DNA of 64,000 nucleotides from Micromonospora sp. NBC_00389 (GTDB taxonomy: Bacteria; Actinomycetota; Actinomycetes; Mycobacteriales; Micromonosporaceae), in the NCBI RefSeq assembly GCF_036059255.1, contig NZ_CP107947.1:4340001-4404000 (forward strand). Reading direction: 5' to 3'. Below are positions 43,817 to 52,141 of this stretch, in pieces (the stretch's first letter is position 1; each line of letters starts with the position of its first letter). A program made the translations under genes and the position numbers. A model generated the notes under the pieces. That model was not told the DNA's origin. It saw only the letters and a program-made list of their open reading frames with translations, and did no database searches.

Positions 43817-44734
43817 TCATCGCCCACCTCGTAAGGCGGTACGTCCGAACCCGCCGATCGGTAGACGGCGGGTGACGCCCTGGATGACCACCGCCCGCAG
43901 CAGAACCCCGCCGATCTTCGGCGACCCCTTGCCCGTCGCGTAGCGGCCCATCATCCCGGGGATCTTGACCGTCATCCACAACACCATCGCGACCAGCAGC
44001 AGGTTCAACACGTCCGAACCCGGCAGGCCGATCAGGACCGGAATGCTCGCGTCCGGGTCGGTGAGCAGTTGGATGCCGGTGGAGAACGCAATGGCCTGCA
44101 GCACGGCCGTGCCGAGGCAGCCCAGCAGGCTGCGCCACCACAGTTCGGCAGTGGGTTGCGTCCAGGGCAGGCAATAGCAGGCCAGCGCGACCGGGGCGAG
44201 CCCCGCCAGGATGACCAGCACCGCAACACGTACGACCCAACCGGTGACGAGGGCGAACATCAGTCCGACGATCAGCAGCCCGATGATCACGGCGAGGAGC
44301 GCGTTGGCCGGATCGCGGAGGGCGGAGGCCACGTGGGTGCGGACCACCGTGACCGCTTGCATGGTCGGAGCCGCAGTGCCGACCATGGCCACCGTCAACG
44401 CGTTGGCCACATCGATGAGCACGGCGCAGAGTGGGACCGCAAAGTTCGACAGGATGAACCCGACAACGAGGCGCGGCACGAGTTCCTTGACGCCGTATCG
44501 CATCTCGACCGAACTGCTGGTCATCGTCACGATGCCGGCGGTCACCAGCGCGAGGACGTAGCAGGCGTTGACGACCAGCGCACTCTTCGCGGCGATGGTC
44601 TGCACCTGCGGCAACACGGTGACGTCCGGCGACAGGAACAACGACGACGTCAGATAGGCAAGCAGCCCGCCGAGCAGGTCTTGCAGCCGATCGGCGAGCC
44701 ACTCCACCAGGCCATCCATCATCCAGTTGACCAT
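43817..44734 (-). CDS. TrbL/VirB6-like T4SS membrane protein
   Basis: 305 residues, ATG 44734. At least six membrane helices are seen: ALVVNACYVLALVTAGIVTM, RLVVGFILSNFAVPLCAVLI, ALLAVIIGLLIVGLMFALVT, RVAVLVILAGLAPVALACYC and LNLLLVAMVLWMTVKIPGMM. PWTQPTAELWWRSLLGCLGT is the conserved actinobacterial TrbL-type loop. Forms part of the transfer channel. It ends at 43817, where the inserted plus-strand block begins. The 43594-43816 gap carries a short plus-strand start (ATG near 43769 with GGAGAGG) that goes nowhere. Confidence 0.85.
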   Translation of the reverse strand: MVNWMMDGLVEWLADRLQDLLGGLLAYLTSSLFLSPDVTVLPQVQTIAAKSALVVNACYVLALVTAGIVTMTSSSVEMRYGVKELVPRLVVGFILSNFAVPLCAVLIDVANALTVAMVGTAAPTMQAVTVVRTHVASALRDPANALLAVIIGLLIVGLMFALVTGWVVRVAVLVILAGLAPVALACYCLPWTQPTAELWWRSLLGCLGTAVLQAIAFSTGIQLLTDPDASIPVLIGLPGSDVLNLLLVAMVLWMTVKIPGMMGRYATGKGSPKIGGVLLRAVVIQGVTRRLPIGGFGRTALRGGR

Positions 44735-44745
44735 GACGGATGTCC

Positions 44746-45042
44746 TCAGCCGCCGATGATGCCCTGCAGCACCTGCAGGATCACGGGGGAGAGGACCGCC
44801 AACGCGTAGCCGATCAACGCGGACTTGAGGTTGCCCTTCGCCTGCTCGACCTGGGCCGGGTCGCCGCCGGCGGCCATGTAGCGCAGGCCGCCGATGACCA
44901 GGAACATTGTCGCGACCAGCGCGATGATGCCCATGATCCAGGCGGTGATGGAGGAGATGACGTCGTTGATGGATTTTGGAGCCGCCAGTGGCTGCGGCGC
45001 GGCGGCAGCGAGGTCGGACAGAACCGACAGAGTTGTGTGCAT
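44746..45042 (-). CDS. T4SS pilin-like protein (VirB2/TrbC type)
   Basis: 98 residues from ATG 45042. An N-terminal leader and Ala-rich region (MHTTLSVLSDLAAAAPQPLA) precede two membrane helices, ITAWIMGIIALVATMFLVIG and ALIGYALAVLSPVILQVLQG, joined by GGLRYMAAGGDPAQVEQAKG. That loop is the signature of Gram-positive T4SS pilin-like subunits. First gene of the transfer operon, 11 bases before trbL. Confidence 0.88.
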   Translation of the reverse strand: MHTTLSVLSDLAAAAPQPLAAPKSINDVISSITAWIMGIIALVATMFLVIGGLRYMAAGGDPAQVEQAKGNLKSALIGYALAVLSPVILQVLQGIIGG

Positions 45043-45492
45043 TGCGACGCTCCACAGGAGATCTGCGGGCCGCCGCGGTGGGGACCAAGGCGAGGCTCCG
45101 ACTGGGCCGGTGGGGGCGCTCCTCCCTTGCGTTGGGCGAGGGGTTGCGGTGTCAGTACGCCGCGCCAGCCGTGCCGGACCAGTGGCCTCGCCGGATGGGC
45201 GGTCCCCACCGGGCGGGCATGCCGTGGATGACATGCACTGCCCAGATCTCGGCTGTCAGGCCGATCGAACTCGCCTGGCGCCTGTCACGACCTGACAAGA
45301 CCGGTCAGCGACTCACGTAGTCCCCCTGGGAGCGCGAACCAGGAAGGTTGGCGCGGACCGAAACGCCAAGAGGCCGTCCCGGGCGTTCACACGAGACGGC
45401 CTTGTGCCGAGACCAGTAAGGGATCGGCGTGCAGCCCAAAAACAGAGCCAGGAGAGTGCTCGGAGTGAAACTGGGCAGCAGGTAGCCATTCC
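45043..45492. promoter_or_regulatory. Leader region of the transfer operon
   Basis: No gene supported. It contains CTGTCAGG (45253), CCTGTCAC (45281) and CCTGACAAG (45291), echoing the 31609 cluster. An 8-bp inverted repeat, AGGCCGTC (from 45371) and GACGGCCT (to 45402), could form a hairpin. Probably holds the promoter of the pilin-trbL transcript and, since the ICE ends near here, possibly an attachment site. Confidence 0.45.
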
Positions 45493-45546
45493 TTCAGCAG
45501 TGAATAAGGCGGGAATCCCGGCCGTTTACGGCCGGGTGGAACGCCG

Positions 45547-45978
45547 TCACGGACCTGGACGCTTCTGGTTCTCGACGTACTCCTCGACCACACTTAGTGG
45601 GGCACCGCCGCACGAGCCGGCGAAGTACGACGGCGACCATAGGTGACCGCCCCACAGATACCGACTGAGGTGAGACGAGAACTCCTGCCGGAGATACCGG
45701 GCCGAGACACCCTTGAGCGAGTTGACCAACTTCGACAGAGCCACGGTTGGCGGGTAGTGCACGAGCAGGTGGACGTGGTCGTCTTCGCCGTTGAACTCGC
45801 GCAGCTGCGCGCCGAAGTCTTCGCACACCTGGGCCATGACCTGCTGGCAGCGGGTGAGGATCGGATCGGTGAGGGCGCCGCGTCGGTACTTGGTGGTGAA
45901 GACCAAGTGCGCGTGAAGATTGTAGACGACGCTGCGACCCCTGCGCACGTCTGGGTCGGGAGTCCATCGAGGTGACAT
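45547..45978 (-). CDS. tnpA: IS200/IS605 Y1 transposase TnpA
   Basis: 143 residues. NLHAHLVFTTKYRRGALTDP is the family start. The HUH motif is DDHVHLLVHYPPTVALSKLV, SLKGVSARYLRQEFSSHLSR follows, and the catalytic Tyr is in SVVEEYVENQ near the C-terminus. All active-site elements are present. It cuts and joins single-stranded transposon ends. ATG 45978. Confidence 0.93.
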   Translation of the reverse strand: MSPRWTPDPDVRRGRSVVYNLHAHLVFTTKYRRGALTDPILTRCQQVMAQVCEDFGAQLREFNGEDDHVHLLVHYPPTVALSKLVNSLKGVSARYLRQEFSSHLSRYLWGGHLWSPSYFAGSCGGAPLSVVEEYVENQKRPGP

Positions 45979-46001
45979 GGACCAAATGATACGATGGGCT
46001 G

Positions 46002-47177
46002 GTGAAGCTGATCGTGCAGGTGAAGCTGCTGCCGACGTCGGAGCAGGCGTCCGCGCTGACGGCGACTCTGCGCGCCTGCAACGAGGCGGCGTCCGATGTG
46101 GCGCGGATGGCCCGCGACATCGACTGCTACCGCAACTACGACCTGCGCCGGCACGCATACCACGGCATCAGGACCGACTACCGGCTCGGGGCGCAGGCCG
46201 CGCAGCACGTCATCAAGAAGGTCGCCGACGCCTACACCACGCTGCACGCCAACATCACGGCCGGTAACTACGGCAAGCCAGGGTCGCAGCGCCGGCGGCG
46301 GGTCGAGGCGACGCCGGTCCGATTCCGGTGGGACGCCGCGCAGCCGTACGACGCCAGGATGCTGTCGTGGCAGTCCGACTCGCGCACCGTGTCGATCTGG
46401 ACGATCGACGGACGGTGCAAGGGTGTCGCCTACACCGGTTCACCCGAGCAGCTCAAGGCCGTGGCCGAGTTGTCGGTCGGGGAATCCGACCTCGTGCGCC
46501 GCGACGGCACGTGGTTTCTGTGCGCCACTGTCGAGGTTGCCGAGGCTGATCCGGTCGACCCGCAGGGGTTCCTTGGCGTGGATCTCGGCGTGGTGAACAT
46601 CGCCACCGACTCCGACGGGCGGGTATACGCCGGGGAGAAGCTGAACCGCTACCGGCGGCGGCAGTTGCGACTGCGCGCCCGTCTGCAAGCCAAGGGCACC
46701 AAGTCCGCGCGGCGGCTGCTGGCCCGGCGCAAGCGCAAGGAAGCGCGGCATGCCACCGACACCAACCATGTGATCTCGAAAAGCATCGTGGCCGAGGCCG
46801 CACGCACCTCGCGCGGGGTCGCCGTCGAGCAGTTGACGGGGATCCGGCAGAGGGTACGGTTGCGCAAGCCCCAACGGGCCGCGGTGCATTCGTGGGCGTT
46901 CGCCCAGCTCGGCTCTTTCCTGACCTACAAGGCTCGCCGGGCCGGTGTCGCTCTTGTCCAGGTCGACCCGGCGTATACCTCGCAGACGTGTGCGCAGTGT
47001 GGTCACTGGGACAAGCGGAACCGGCCCGACCAGGCCACCTTCATCTGCCGGTCGTGCGGGGTCGTTGCCCACGCCGATCGGAATGCGGCCGTCAACATCG
47101 CCCAGCGCGGTGTGGACGGCTGGGGAGCAGTCAATCGCCCACACGCGGCACCTCGTTGCACCCAGCAGCGGGGTTGA
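46002..47177 (+). CDS. tnpB: RNA-guided nuclease TnpB
   Basis: 391 residues, GTG start. RuvC-I Asp in GFLGVDLGVVNIATDSDGRV (about residue 193), RuvC-II Glu in GVAVEQLTGIRQRVR (about 275), the zinc ribbon CAQCGHWDKRNRPDQATFIC with RSCG, and RuvC-III Asp in VAHADRNAAVNIAQRG (about 360). A complete catalytic set. TnpB proteins use an RNA from the element's right end to cleave the donor joint, helping the IS persist. The N-terminal region is typical (LPTSEQASALTATLRACNEA). Confidence 0.93.
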   Translation: MKLIVQVKLLPTSEQASALTATLRACNEAASDVARMARDIDCYRNYDLRRHAYHGIRTDYRLGAQAAQHVIKKVADAYTTLHANITAGNYGKPGSQRRRRVEATPVRFRWDAAQPYDARMLSWQSDSRTVSIWTIDGRCKGVAYTGSPEQLKAVAELSVGESDLVRRDGTWFLCATVEVAEADPVDPQGFLGVDLGVVNIATDSDGRVYAGEKLNRYRRRQLRLRARLQAKGTKSARRLLARRKRKEARHATDTNHVISKSIVAEAARTSRGVAVEQLTGIRQRVRLRKPQRAAVHSWAFAQLGSFLTYKARRAGVALVQVDPAYTSQTCAQCGHWDKRNRPDQATFICRSCGVVAHADRNAAVNIAQRGVDGWGAVNRPHAAPRCTQQRG

Positions 47178-47205
47178 TCCGCAAGCCCGCCCATTCATGG
47201 GCGGG
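47080..47205 (+). ncRNA. Candidate right-end (omega) RNA of TnpB
   Basis: In this family the guide RNA overlaps the 3' end of tnpB and finishes at the right end of the element. Here that segment is GC-rich and ends in the hairpin at 47186-47205; the guide would start just beyond it. Placement is by family rule, not by a recognised sequence. Confidence 0.35.
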
Positions 47206-47310
47206 TAGTTGACAGAGCAGCTGTTTGACGTCCGAGGGATCTGACGGTCAGCGCGGGTGGGTGACCCTGCGTGTCAGATGCCCTCTGCGCGGCTGACCGC
47301 TTAACTCTCG

Positions 47311-47331
47311 GATCTGCCGAGGTGAGTGCGT
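47311..47331 (+). repeat. Right arm of dispersed repeat, first after the ICE and IS
   Basis: GATCTGCCGAGGTGAGTGCG, ending at the stop codon of the aldolase gene. A left-arm-like CCTCTGCGCGGCTGACCGC lies just before, from 47282. Confidence 0.55.
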
Positions 47332-48431
47332 CAATCGTCGACGGCGCGGCAGAGGAAGCGCTCACCCACCTCGGCGATGTCCTCGGTGGTCCACTCGAGC
47401 GCGGGCGCGGCGACGGTGACCTCGGCCATCGCGATACCCGGTACGGCCGTTGCCTGCCAGCCGGCGACGAACCACAGCTTCTCCTCCTCGGCGAGCGCCA
47501 GCGCAGCGTCGTTCAGTGCCTGCGCCGGGTGGGGCAGCCAGAGACGGAATCGATGGGTATGCGGAGGTTCTGGATACACCCGCGCGCCGGGAAGCGCCGC
47601 GAGTGCCGCAGCGACTGTCCGCGCGTGCCGTACGTATTCGGGGATGCGGGGCAACTCCCTGTTCAGACCGGCGAGTGCGCTCAGGGCGGCTGGCCACTGC
47701 TGGAACACCTCGCCGCCATAGCGGTGCCGCCAGACGCGGGCGTAGGAGGCGAGCTCCGTGGTGCCCGCGAGCGCCGCACCGCTGATGCCGCCGATCGTCT
47801 TGTAGAACGACACGTAGGTGCTGTCGGCGAGGTTCGCGATCTCGCTGAGGGTATGCGCCAGGTGTGTGGTGGATTCCCAAATCCGAGCGCCGTCGAAATG
47901 GACGCGTGCACCGATGGCGCGAGCTGCGGCGGATACGGCGGCGAGTTCGTCCCAGGAGGGAAGGACGAAGCCGGCGTCGCGCAGTGGGAGTTCGATGACG
48001 ACGGTGCTCACGGGCTCGCCGAGCGCGGTGATCTCGTCGGCGGTCGGGTTGCGGGGCGCGGTTGTCGGCCAGGTACTGCTCAGGCCACTGAGGTGGGCAT
48101 AGGCATGGCGTTGGTGTACTTCCAGGTGCCCGAGCGGGTGGACAGCGACCGTCGGGTTCCCTGTGCGGTCAGCGCCATGGCGCAGCGCGACCTGCTGGGC
48201 CATCGTGCCGGTGGGGAAGAATACGGCCGCTTCGGTTCCCAGTAGGTCTGCCACGCGTTCTTCTAGCGTGGTCACCGGACCGTCGCCGTAGTAGTCGGGC
48301 CAATTATCGAGATCACCGCCCGCGTCCATGTCTGCGAGCCGCTCCCTCATGGTGGTGGGCGGGTCGCCGGAAAGAATCCGGTCGCAGGCTCGTAGCGCGG
48401 CAAGCCGACGTTGCCTCGTGTTGTGCGACAT
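47331..48431 (-). CDS. Threonine aldolase-type PLP enzyme (beta-eliminating lyase family)
   Basis: 366 residues from ATG 48431. EERVADLLGTEAAVFFPTGT (start of the large domain), RNPTADEITALGEPVSTVVI, ARAIGARVHFDGARIWEST (Asp that contacts the pyridine N), and the PLP Lys in DSTYVSFYKTIGGISGAAL are all present. RHRYGGEVFQQWPAALSALA follows. It likely cleaves beta-hydroxy amino acids such as threonine to glycine and an aldehyde. Single gene; the stop is within the repeat arm. Confidence 0.87.
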   Translation of the reverse strand: MSHNTRQRRLAALRACDRILSGDPPTTMRERLADMDAGGDLDNWPDYYGDGPVTTLEERVADLLGTEAAVFFPTGTMAQQVALRHGADRTGNPTVAVHPLGHLEVHQRHAYAHLSGLSSTWPTTAPRNPTADEITALGEPVSTVVIELPLRDAGFVLPSWDELAAVSAAARAIGARVHFDGARIWESTTHLAHTLSEIANLADSTYVSFYKTIGGISGAALAGTTELASYARVWRHRYGGEVFQQWPAALSALAGLNRELPRIPEYVRHARTVAAALAALPGARVYPEPPHTHRFRLWLPHPAQALNDAALALAEEEKLWFVAGWQATAVPGIAMAEVTVAAPALEWTTEDIAEVGERFLCRAVDD

Positions 48432-48603
48432 CGGCGGATCGTTGCATGCCAGCCAGGAGCGGGCCACCTGGATTCGGAGGCAGGTCGGCATCCTATGCAC
48501 GCCTCTCGTATGGCACGTGGGATGCAGGCCGCGGCGTTTGGAGGAGCGGGCCGAGACCCGCATCGGCGAGGAGCTAACCCTGAACCTGGTGCACCTGTCG
48601 CGC

Positions 48604-48706
48604 ACTCGATTGCCGCCGACCGCGCCCGCCGGTCGTTGAAGGGGCCCGTCACTGGCTGTAGCCGAAGGTAGCCGGCTTGGGCGTCCCATCATGCCGATGA
48701 GCGGAC
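48604..48706 (+). repeat. Left arm and weak right arm
   Basis: ACTCGATTGCCGCCGACCGC at 48604 and ATCATGCCGATGAGCGGACG at 48688 resemble the two arms. The rest of 48432-48859 holds no gene I can support. Confidence 0.4.
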
Positions 48707-48859
48707 GTCTCGGGGATAGTGCTTGCGTTGGTCGGGTTGTCCGGCACCGGCCGCAACCGGCCGGCGCCGGACGTTGCGGTTCAACCGCCGATCATTGCTG
48801 GTCGGGTGCGTAGACGTTCATGACAACGTCGTTGGAAGGGTTGTGAGCGGAGCAGCCGC

Positions 48860-49120
48860 AGGCCGGTCGGCTGGGGTTGCTCGCCACGATGCACGACCTC
48901 TCCATCGCCGGCGAGTACGCCGACCGGATGGTGCTGCTCGCCGACGGCCGGGGCGTCGCCGCAGGCACCCCCGGGAAGCGCTCACCGAGAAGCTGCTCGC
49001 CGAGCACTACCGGGCAAGCGTGCGGGTGGTGGACGGCGAGCATGGGCCGCTGGTGGTGCCGGTGCGGCCGGAGCCGCGCCCGGTCAGGGCGGAGTGGTCC
49101 CGAGGATCGAGAAGAACGCC
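48860..49120 (+). pseudogene. Siderophore-type ABC transporter ATPase, C-terminal remnant
   Basis: LGLLATMHDLSIAGEYADRM and VLLADGRGVAAGTP are the H-loop and end of an iron-siderophore ABC ATPase. After a frameshift at the CCCCC run near 48970 the next frame gives EALTEKLLAEHYRASVRVVD and GEHGPLVVPVRPE, the expected tail. Walker A, signature and Walker B are missing. Confidence 0.72.
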
Positions 49121-49851
49121 CCCTGTGGATCGGTGAGCACGGCGAACCGGCCCCGCGTGAGGTCGGTCGGCTGGACGGCGAGGGTCGCGCCCATCCCTAG
49201 CGACTCGGCGACGACCCTGTCGGTGTCGGTGACCGCGAAGTAGACCATCCAGTGGGACGGGAGGTCACCCCAGTCTTCGCCGATCATGGGCATCATCCCG
49301 GCGACGGGGCTGCCATCCAGCTGCCAGGTGGTGTAGGTGATCGGGCCCATCGGTTGGTCGTCCGCCGTCCAGCCGAACACCGACCCGTAGAACTCCTTAG
49401 CCCGGTCCGACTCCCGCGTGGTCAGCTCGGCCCAGGTCAGCGAGCCGGGTACGTCGAACACCTCGGCCCCCGGCATGCCGAGCGACTGCCACACCCCGAA
49501 CGGTGCCCCGGCCGGGTCGGCGAAGAGCGCCGTCCGCCGGGAGCCGGGGACGTCGAAGGGCTCGGTCAGGATCCGGCCGCCGGCGGCGGTCACCCGCCGG
49601 CCGGCCCCGCCGGCGTCGTCGGTCGCCAGGTAGGGCATCCAGGCGGGCGGCCGTTGCGGGCCCGTCCCCAGCCCGGCGCCGGCGACCGGTCTGCCCTGCT
49701 GATGGAAGACGAGGTGACCGTCAGCCGGGGGTTGCCGGTCTGCCTCGGCAACGGCCCAGCCGAACAGGGGCGCGTAGAAGCGCGCCGCGCCGGCGAGGTC
49801 GGTGGTGACCAGGTTGACCCAGGCGGGTGCCCCCGGTGGAATGTCCGTCAT
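49084..49851 (-). CDS. VOC family protein, two glyoxalase-like domains
   Basis: 255 residues from ATG 49851. The first domain is PAWVNLVTTDLAGAARFYAP, LFGWAV and ALFADPAGAPFGVWQ; the second is LTWAELTTRESDRAKEFYGS, VFGWTADDQPMGPITYTTWQ and FAVLTDPQGAFFSIL. This paired VOC layout is common for actinobacterial proteins of unknown substrate; some are linked to antibiotic or glyoxal resistance. A paralogue lies directly upstream. Confidence 0.87.
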   Translation of the reverse strand: MTDIPPGAPAWVNLVTTDLAGAARFYAPLFGWAVAEADRQPPADGHLVFHQQGRPVAGAGLGTGPQRPPAWMPYLATDDAGGAGRRVTAAGGRILTEPFDVPGSRRTALFADPAGAPFGVWQSLGMPGAEVFDVPGSLTWAELTTRESDRAKEFYGSVFGWTADDQPMGPITYTTWQLDGSPVAGMMPMIGEDWGDLPSHWMVYFAVTDTDRVVAESLGMGATLAVQPTDLTRGRFAVLTDPQGAFFSILGTTPP

Positions 49852-49925
49852 GGCGTCGGCTCGGCTTCCTCTGCTCGTGGGCGGCTCTGGGCGGGATGGC
49901 GGGCGGGCCGTACAGCCGGTGGCCG

Positions 49926-50700
49926 TCAGCCGGCACCGGGGCTGGCGAGGGCGATGACGTTGAAGAGGGCGCACTGCGGGTCGCGGAGGGCGGCGTAGCG
50001 GCCGGCCGGAATGTCCTGGGGCGGGACCAGGATGGTGCCGCCCAGCTCGCCGGCGCGGGCGGCCGGCTCCGCGTCGACCACCGCGAAGTACACCGACCAG
50101 TAGGCGGGCGAGTCCGCCGGGAAGTCGTCGCCGAGCGGCGGCACTATCCCCGCCACGATCTGCGCGCCGAGCCGCCAGCTGGTGCGGGTGATCGTTCCCA
50201 TCGGCTGGTCGTCTGGGTGCCAGCCGAAGACCAGCTCGTAGAAGACCTTCGCGCCTACCGGGTCGGGGGTGACCAGTTCGTTCCAGGCCATCGCGCCGGG
50301 CACGTTGAACACCTCGGCGCCGGGCATCGCCATCGTCTGCCAGACGCTGAACGTCGCGCCGGCCGGGTCGGCGAAGATCGCCATCCGCCCCCGGTCGAAG
50401 ACCTCGAACGGGGGCACCACCACCTGCCCGCCGGCCCGCTCGACCCGGCCGGCCAACAGGTCTGCGTCGTCGATCGCCACGTACGTCGACCAGATCGGCA
50501 CCTGCTCGGGAACGGCCGGGGGGGCCGGCCCCGGCCACCGCCCTGCCACCGAGGAGGAAGACCGTGAAGCCGCCCGCCTCGGGCTCCGGCGCCACCCGTC
50601 CGGTCCAGCCGAACAGTTCCGGGTAGAAGCGCCGCGCGTCGGCGAGGCCCGGGGCGGCCAGGTCGGCCCAGCAGGGCGTGCCCGGCGGGACGCTGTTCAC
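49926..50700 (-). CDS. VOC family protein, paralogue with frameshift
   Basis: GTG start at 50700. The first frame gives CWADLAAPGLADARRFYPEL, FGWTGRVAPEPEAGGFTVFL and GGRAVAGAGPP. At the GGGGGGG run near 50520 the frame changes to AVPEQVPIWSTYVAIDDADL, ADPAGATFSVWQTMAMPGAE, ELVTPDPVGAKVFYELVFGW and a stop at 49926. The total length of about 258 and the domain order match the downstream VOC gene, so this is a tandem duplicate with a single-base slip. Confidence 0.8.
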
Positions 50701-50810
50701 GTCGACCCCTCTCGACTGGGGGCGGCCACCGCCGGCACGCCCTGCCGGCATCGTGGCACCGTTCGCGCGTCGTACGGGGCGGATCGGGCGAATCGTCAGC
50801 TGACCGTCGT

Positions 50811-50893
50811 CCGGATCTGCCGCAGACCGCGCGCTACGCAGCGTCACCACAACTGCATCAAGCCCGCACCCGGTCGTGCCGAGATGCGTGCAC
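50811..50893 (+). repeat. Complete cassette-boundary repeat, best inverted pair
   Basis: The left arm GTCCGGATCTGCCGCAGACC (from 50809) and right arm CGGTCGTGCCGAGATGCGTG pair well as an imperfect inverted repeat. The spacer has CTACGCAGCGTCACCACAAC and TGCATCAAGCC, nearly the same as at 53840. Confidence 0.75.
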
Positions 50894-51000
50894 CTCACTT
50901 CGAGTTGTTGCTGGGCCTGCGGGCTTTTTCGCTGTGTGAGGTGGGTGGCAAGGACCAGCCCGTTCCAGACGGTGACCTTGACGCGGCACCACATCTCTAG

Positions 51001-51020
51001 TAGATATATCTGGCAGATAG
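51001..51020. promoter_or_regulatory. PadR operator-like palindromes
   Basis: AGATATATCT (51002-51011, perfect) overlaps TATCTG-G-CAGATA (51007-51019, perfect arms). Both lie 20-40 bases before the padR start, the only AT-rich patch nearby. Probable autoregulatory site. Confidence 0.55.
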
Positions 51021-51039
51021 TTCAACCGAGTGTGAGGCA

Positions 51040-51609
51040 ATGACGATGGCGCGTTCGAGTCAGACCGACATGGCCGTCCTCGGGGCGCTGAGCACCGAGC
51101 CGATGACTGGTTACGCGCTGCGCGAAGCGATCCGCGATGTTCTCGGGCACTTCTGGAGCGAGAGCTTCGGGCAGATCTACCCGGCGCTCGCCGAGCTGGA
51201 GCGCCACGGGCTTGTGAGGCGGAGCGGGTCGGCCAAGGCAGGCTCGTCAACATTCGCCATCACCCCGTCGGGGACCCGCCGCCTGCGCGAGCTGCTTGCC
51301 CAGCCGGTCCAAGCAGTGCCGGCCCGCAACGGCCTGCTCCTGCGTTTGTTCTTCGGCCGCACCCTGGGTGTTGCGGCGTGCCGTGCCCTCATCACCGCGG
51401 CCGAGGCCGAGGCACAACAGCGGCTGCTCCAGTTCGACGAGCTGGCCGTCCAAATTGCCGGAGAGCCGCAGTACGCCGACGACGCACCCTTCTGGCAACT
51501 CACGATCTCAGCGGGCCGCCACAGTGCCCACGCGGCGATCGCCTGGGCGCAGGAATGCCTCGCGGCGCTCGATGACATCGATCCCTCGCGACAGGAGAAC
51601 ACCGGATGA
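51040..51609 (+). CDS. PadR family transcriptional regulator
   Basis: 189 residues. The winged helix is MAVLGALSTEPMTGYALREA with GHFWSESFGQIYPALAELER and HGLVRRSGSAKAGSSTFAIT. The C-terminal helical domain (AACRALITAAEAEAQQRLLQ, AIAWAQECLAALDDIDPS) mediates dimers. Likely represses its own operon through the palindromes just upstream. Its stop overlaps the next start (ATGA). Confidence 0.9.
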   Translation: MTMARSSQTDMAVLGALSTEPMTGYALREAIRDVLGHFWSESFGQIYPALAELERHGLVRRSGSAKAGSSTFAITPSGTRRLRELLAQPVQAVPARNGLLLRLFFGRTLGVAACRALITAAEAEAQQRLLQFDELAVQIAGEPQYADDAPFWQLTISAGRHSAHAAIAWAQECLAALDDIDPSRQENTG

Positions 51610-52025
51610 CCGCGACAACGATGGGCTGGACTCTGGTAAAGGGTGCGCCGATGGCAGCCGCCGTCGGGTTGGTCGGCATCGCGCTGTTCCAGCTCGCCCT
51701 CGCTGTGGGGGCGCCGCTGGGGCGAGCCGCATGGGGCGGTACCCACGTGGGCCCGTTGCCCACCGGGTGGAGAGTCGCAAGCGGTGTGGCGGTCATCGTC
51801 TGGACGTTCGCCGCGCTGGTCGTGCTCCGTCGGGGCGGGATGGGACTGCTCGGGATGCCCGAGACCGTGGCCCGCTGGGGCACGTGGGTCCTTTTCGGAC
51901 TCTTGCTCCTTGGCGTTCTGATGAATGTCGCGTCCTCAAGCGCCTGGGAGCGGTACTTTTGGGGGCCGTACGCGCTGATCCTCGCCGGCCTGTGCTCCCT
52001 GGCAGCCAACAGCGACGGGACCTGA
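51606..52025 (+). CDS. Membrane protein of the PadR operon
   Basis: 139 residues with four hydrophobic segments: MAAAVGLVGIALFQLALAVG, VASGVAVIVWTFAALVVLRR, ARWGTWVLFGLLLLGVLMNV and FWGPYALILAGLCSLAANSD. A small integral membrane protein typical beside regulators of this kind; not a known transporter. Translationally coupled to padR, so probably its target or effector. Confidence 0.7.
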   Translation: MTATTMGWTLVKGAPMAAAVGLVGIALFQLALAVGAPLGRAAWGGTHVGPLPTGWRVASGVAVIVWTFAALVVLRRGGMGLLGMPETVARWGTWVLFGLLLLGVLMNVASSSAWERYFWGPYALILAGLCSLAANSDGT

Positions 52026-52141
52026 TCGCGGCGGCGCCGAAGGCCCCGCCGGATGACGCGCGCCGCCTGCTGGCCATGCATCCTCAATTGCCGCTGTCCG
52101 CCCCGGTGGCAGCCCCTCCTGGCGTCACACACTAGGCGACG

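Larger units (their letters stand above)
45493..47205 (+). mobile_element. IS200/IS605-family element, tnpA and tnpB divergent
   Basis: Left end: hairpin CCCGGCCG-TTTA-CGGCCGGG (45517-45536). Right end: hairpin CCCGCCCAT-TC-ATGGGCGGG (47186-47205). The tnpA and tnpB genes lie between with their starts 23 bases apart. A relative's left end recurs at 58575. It sits at the junction between the ICE and the next cassette-type gene. Confidence 0.88.

Noticed and set aside
23520..45042. CRISPR array or cas genes in or near the ICE
   Set aside because: No regularly spaced identical repeats and no Cas families were seen; the only RNA-guided nuclease is the IS TnpB.
23406..47331. Boundary repeats inside the ICE
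   Set aside because: I found none; similar short words such as CTGCCG occur by chance but without the flanking arm sequence.
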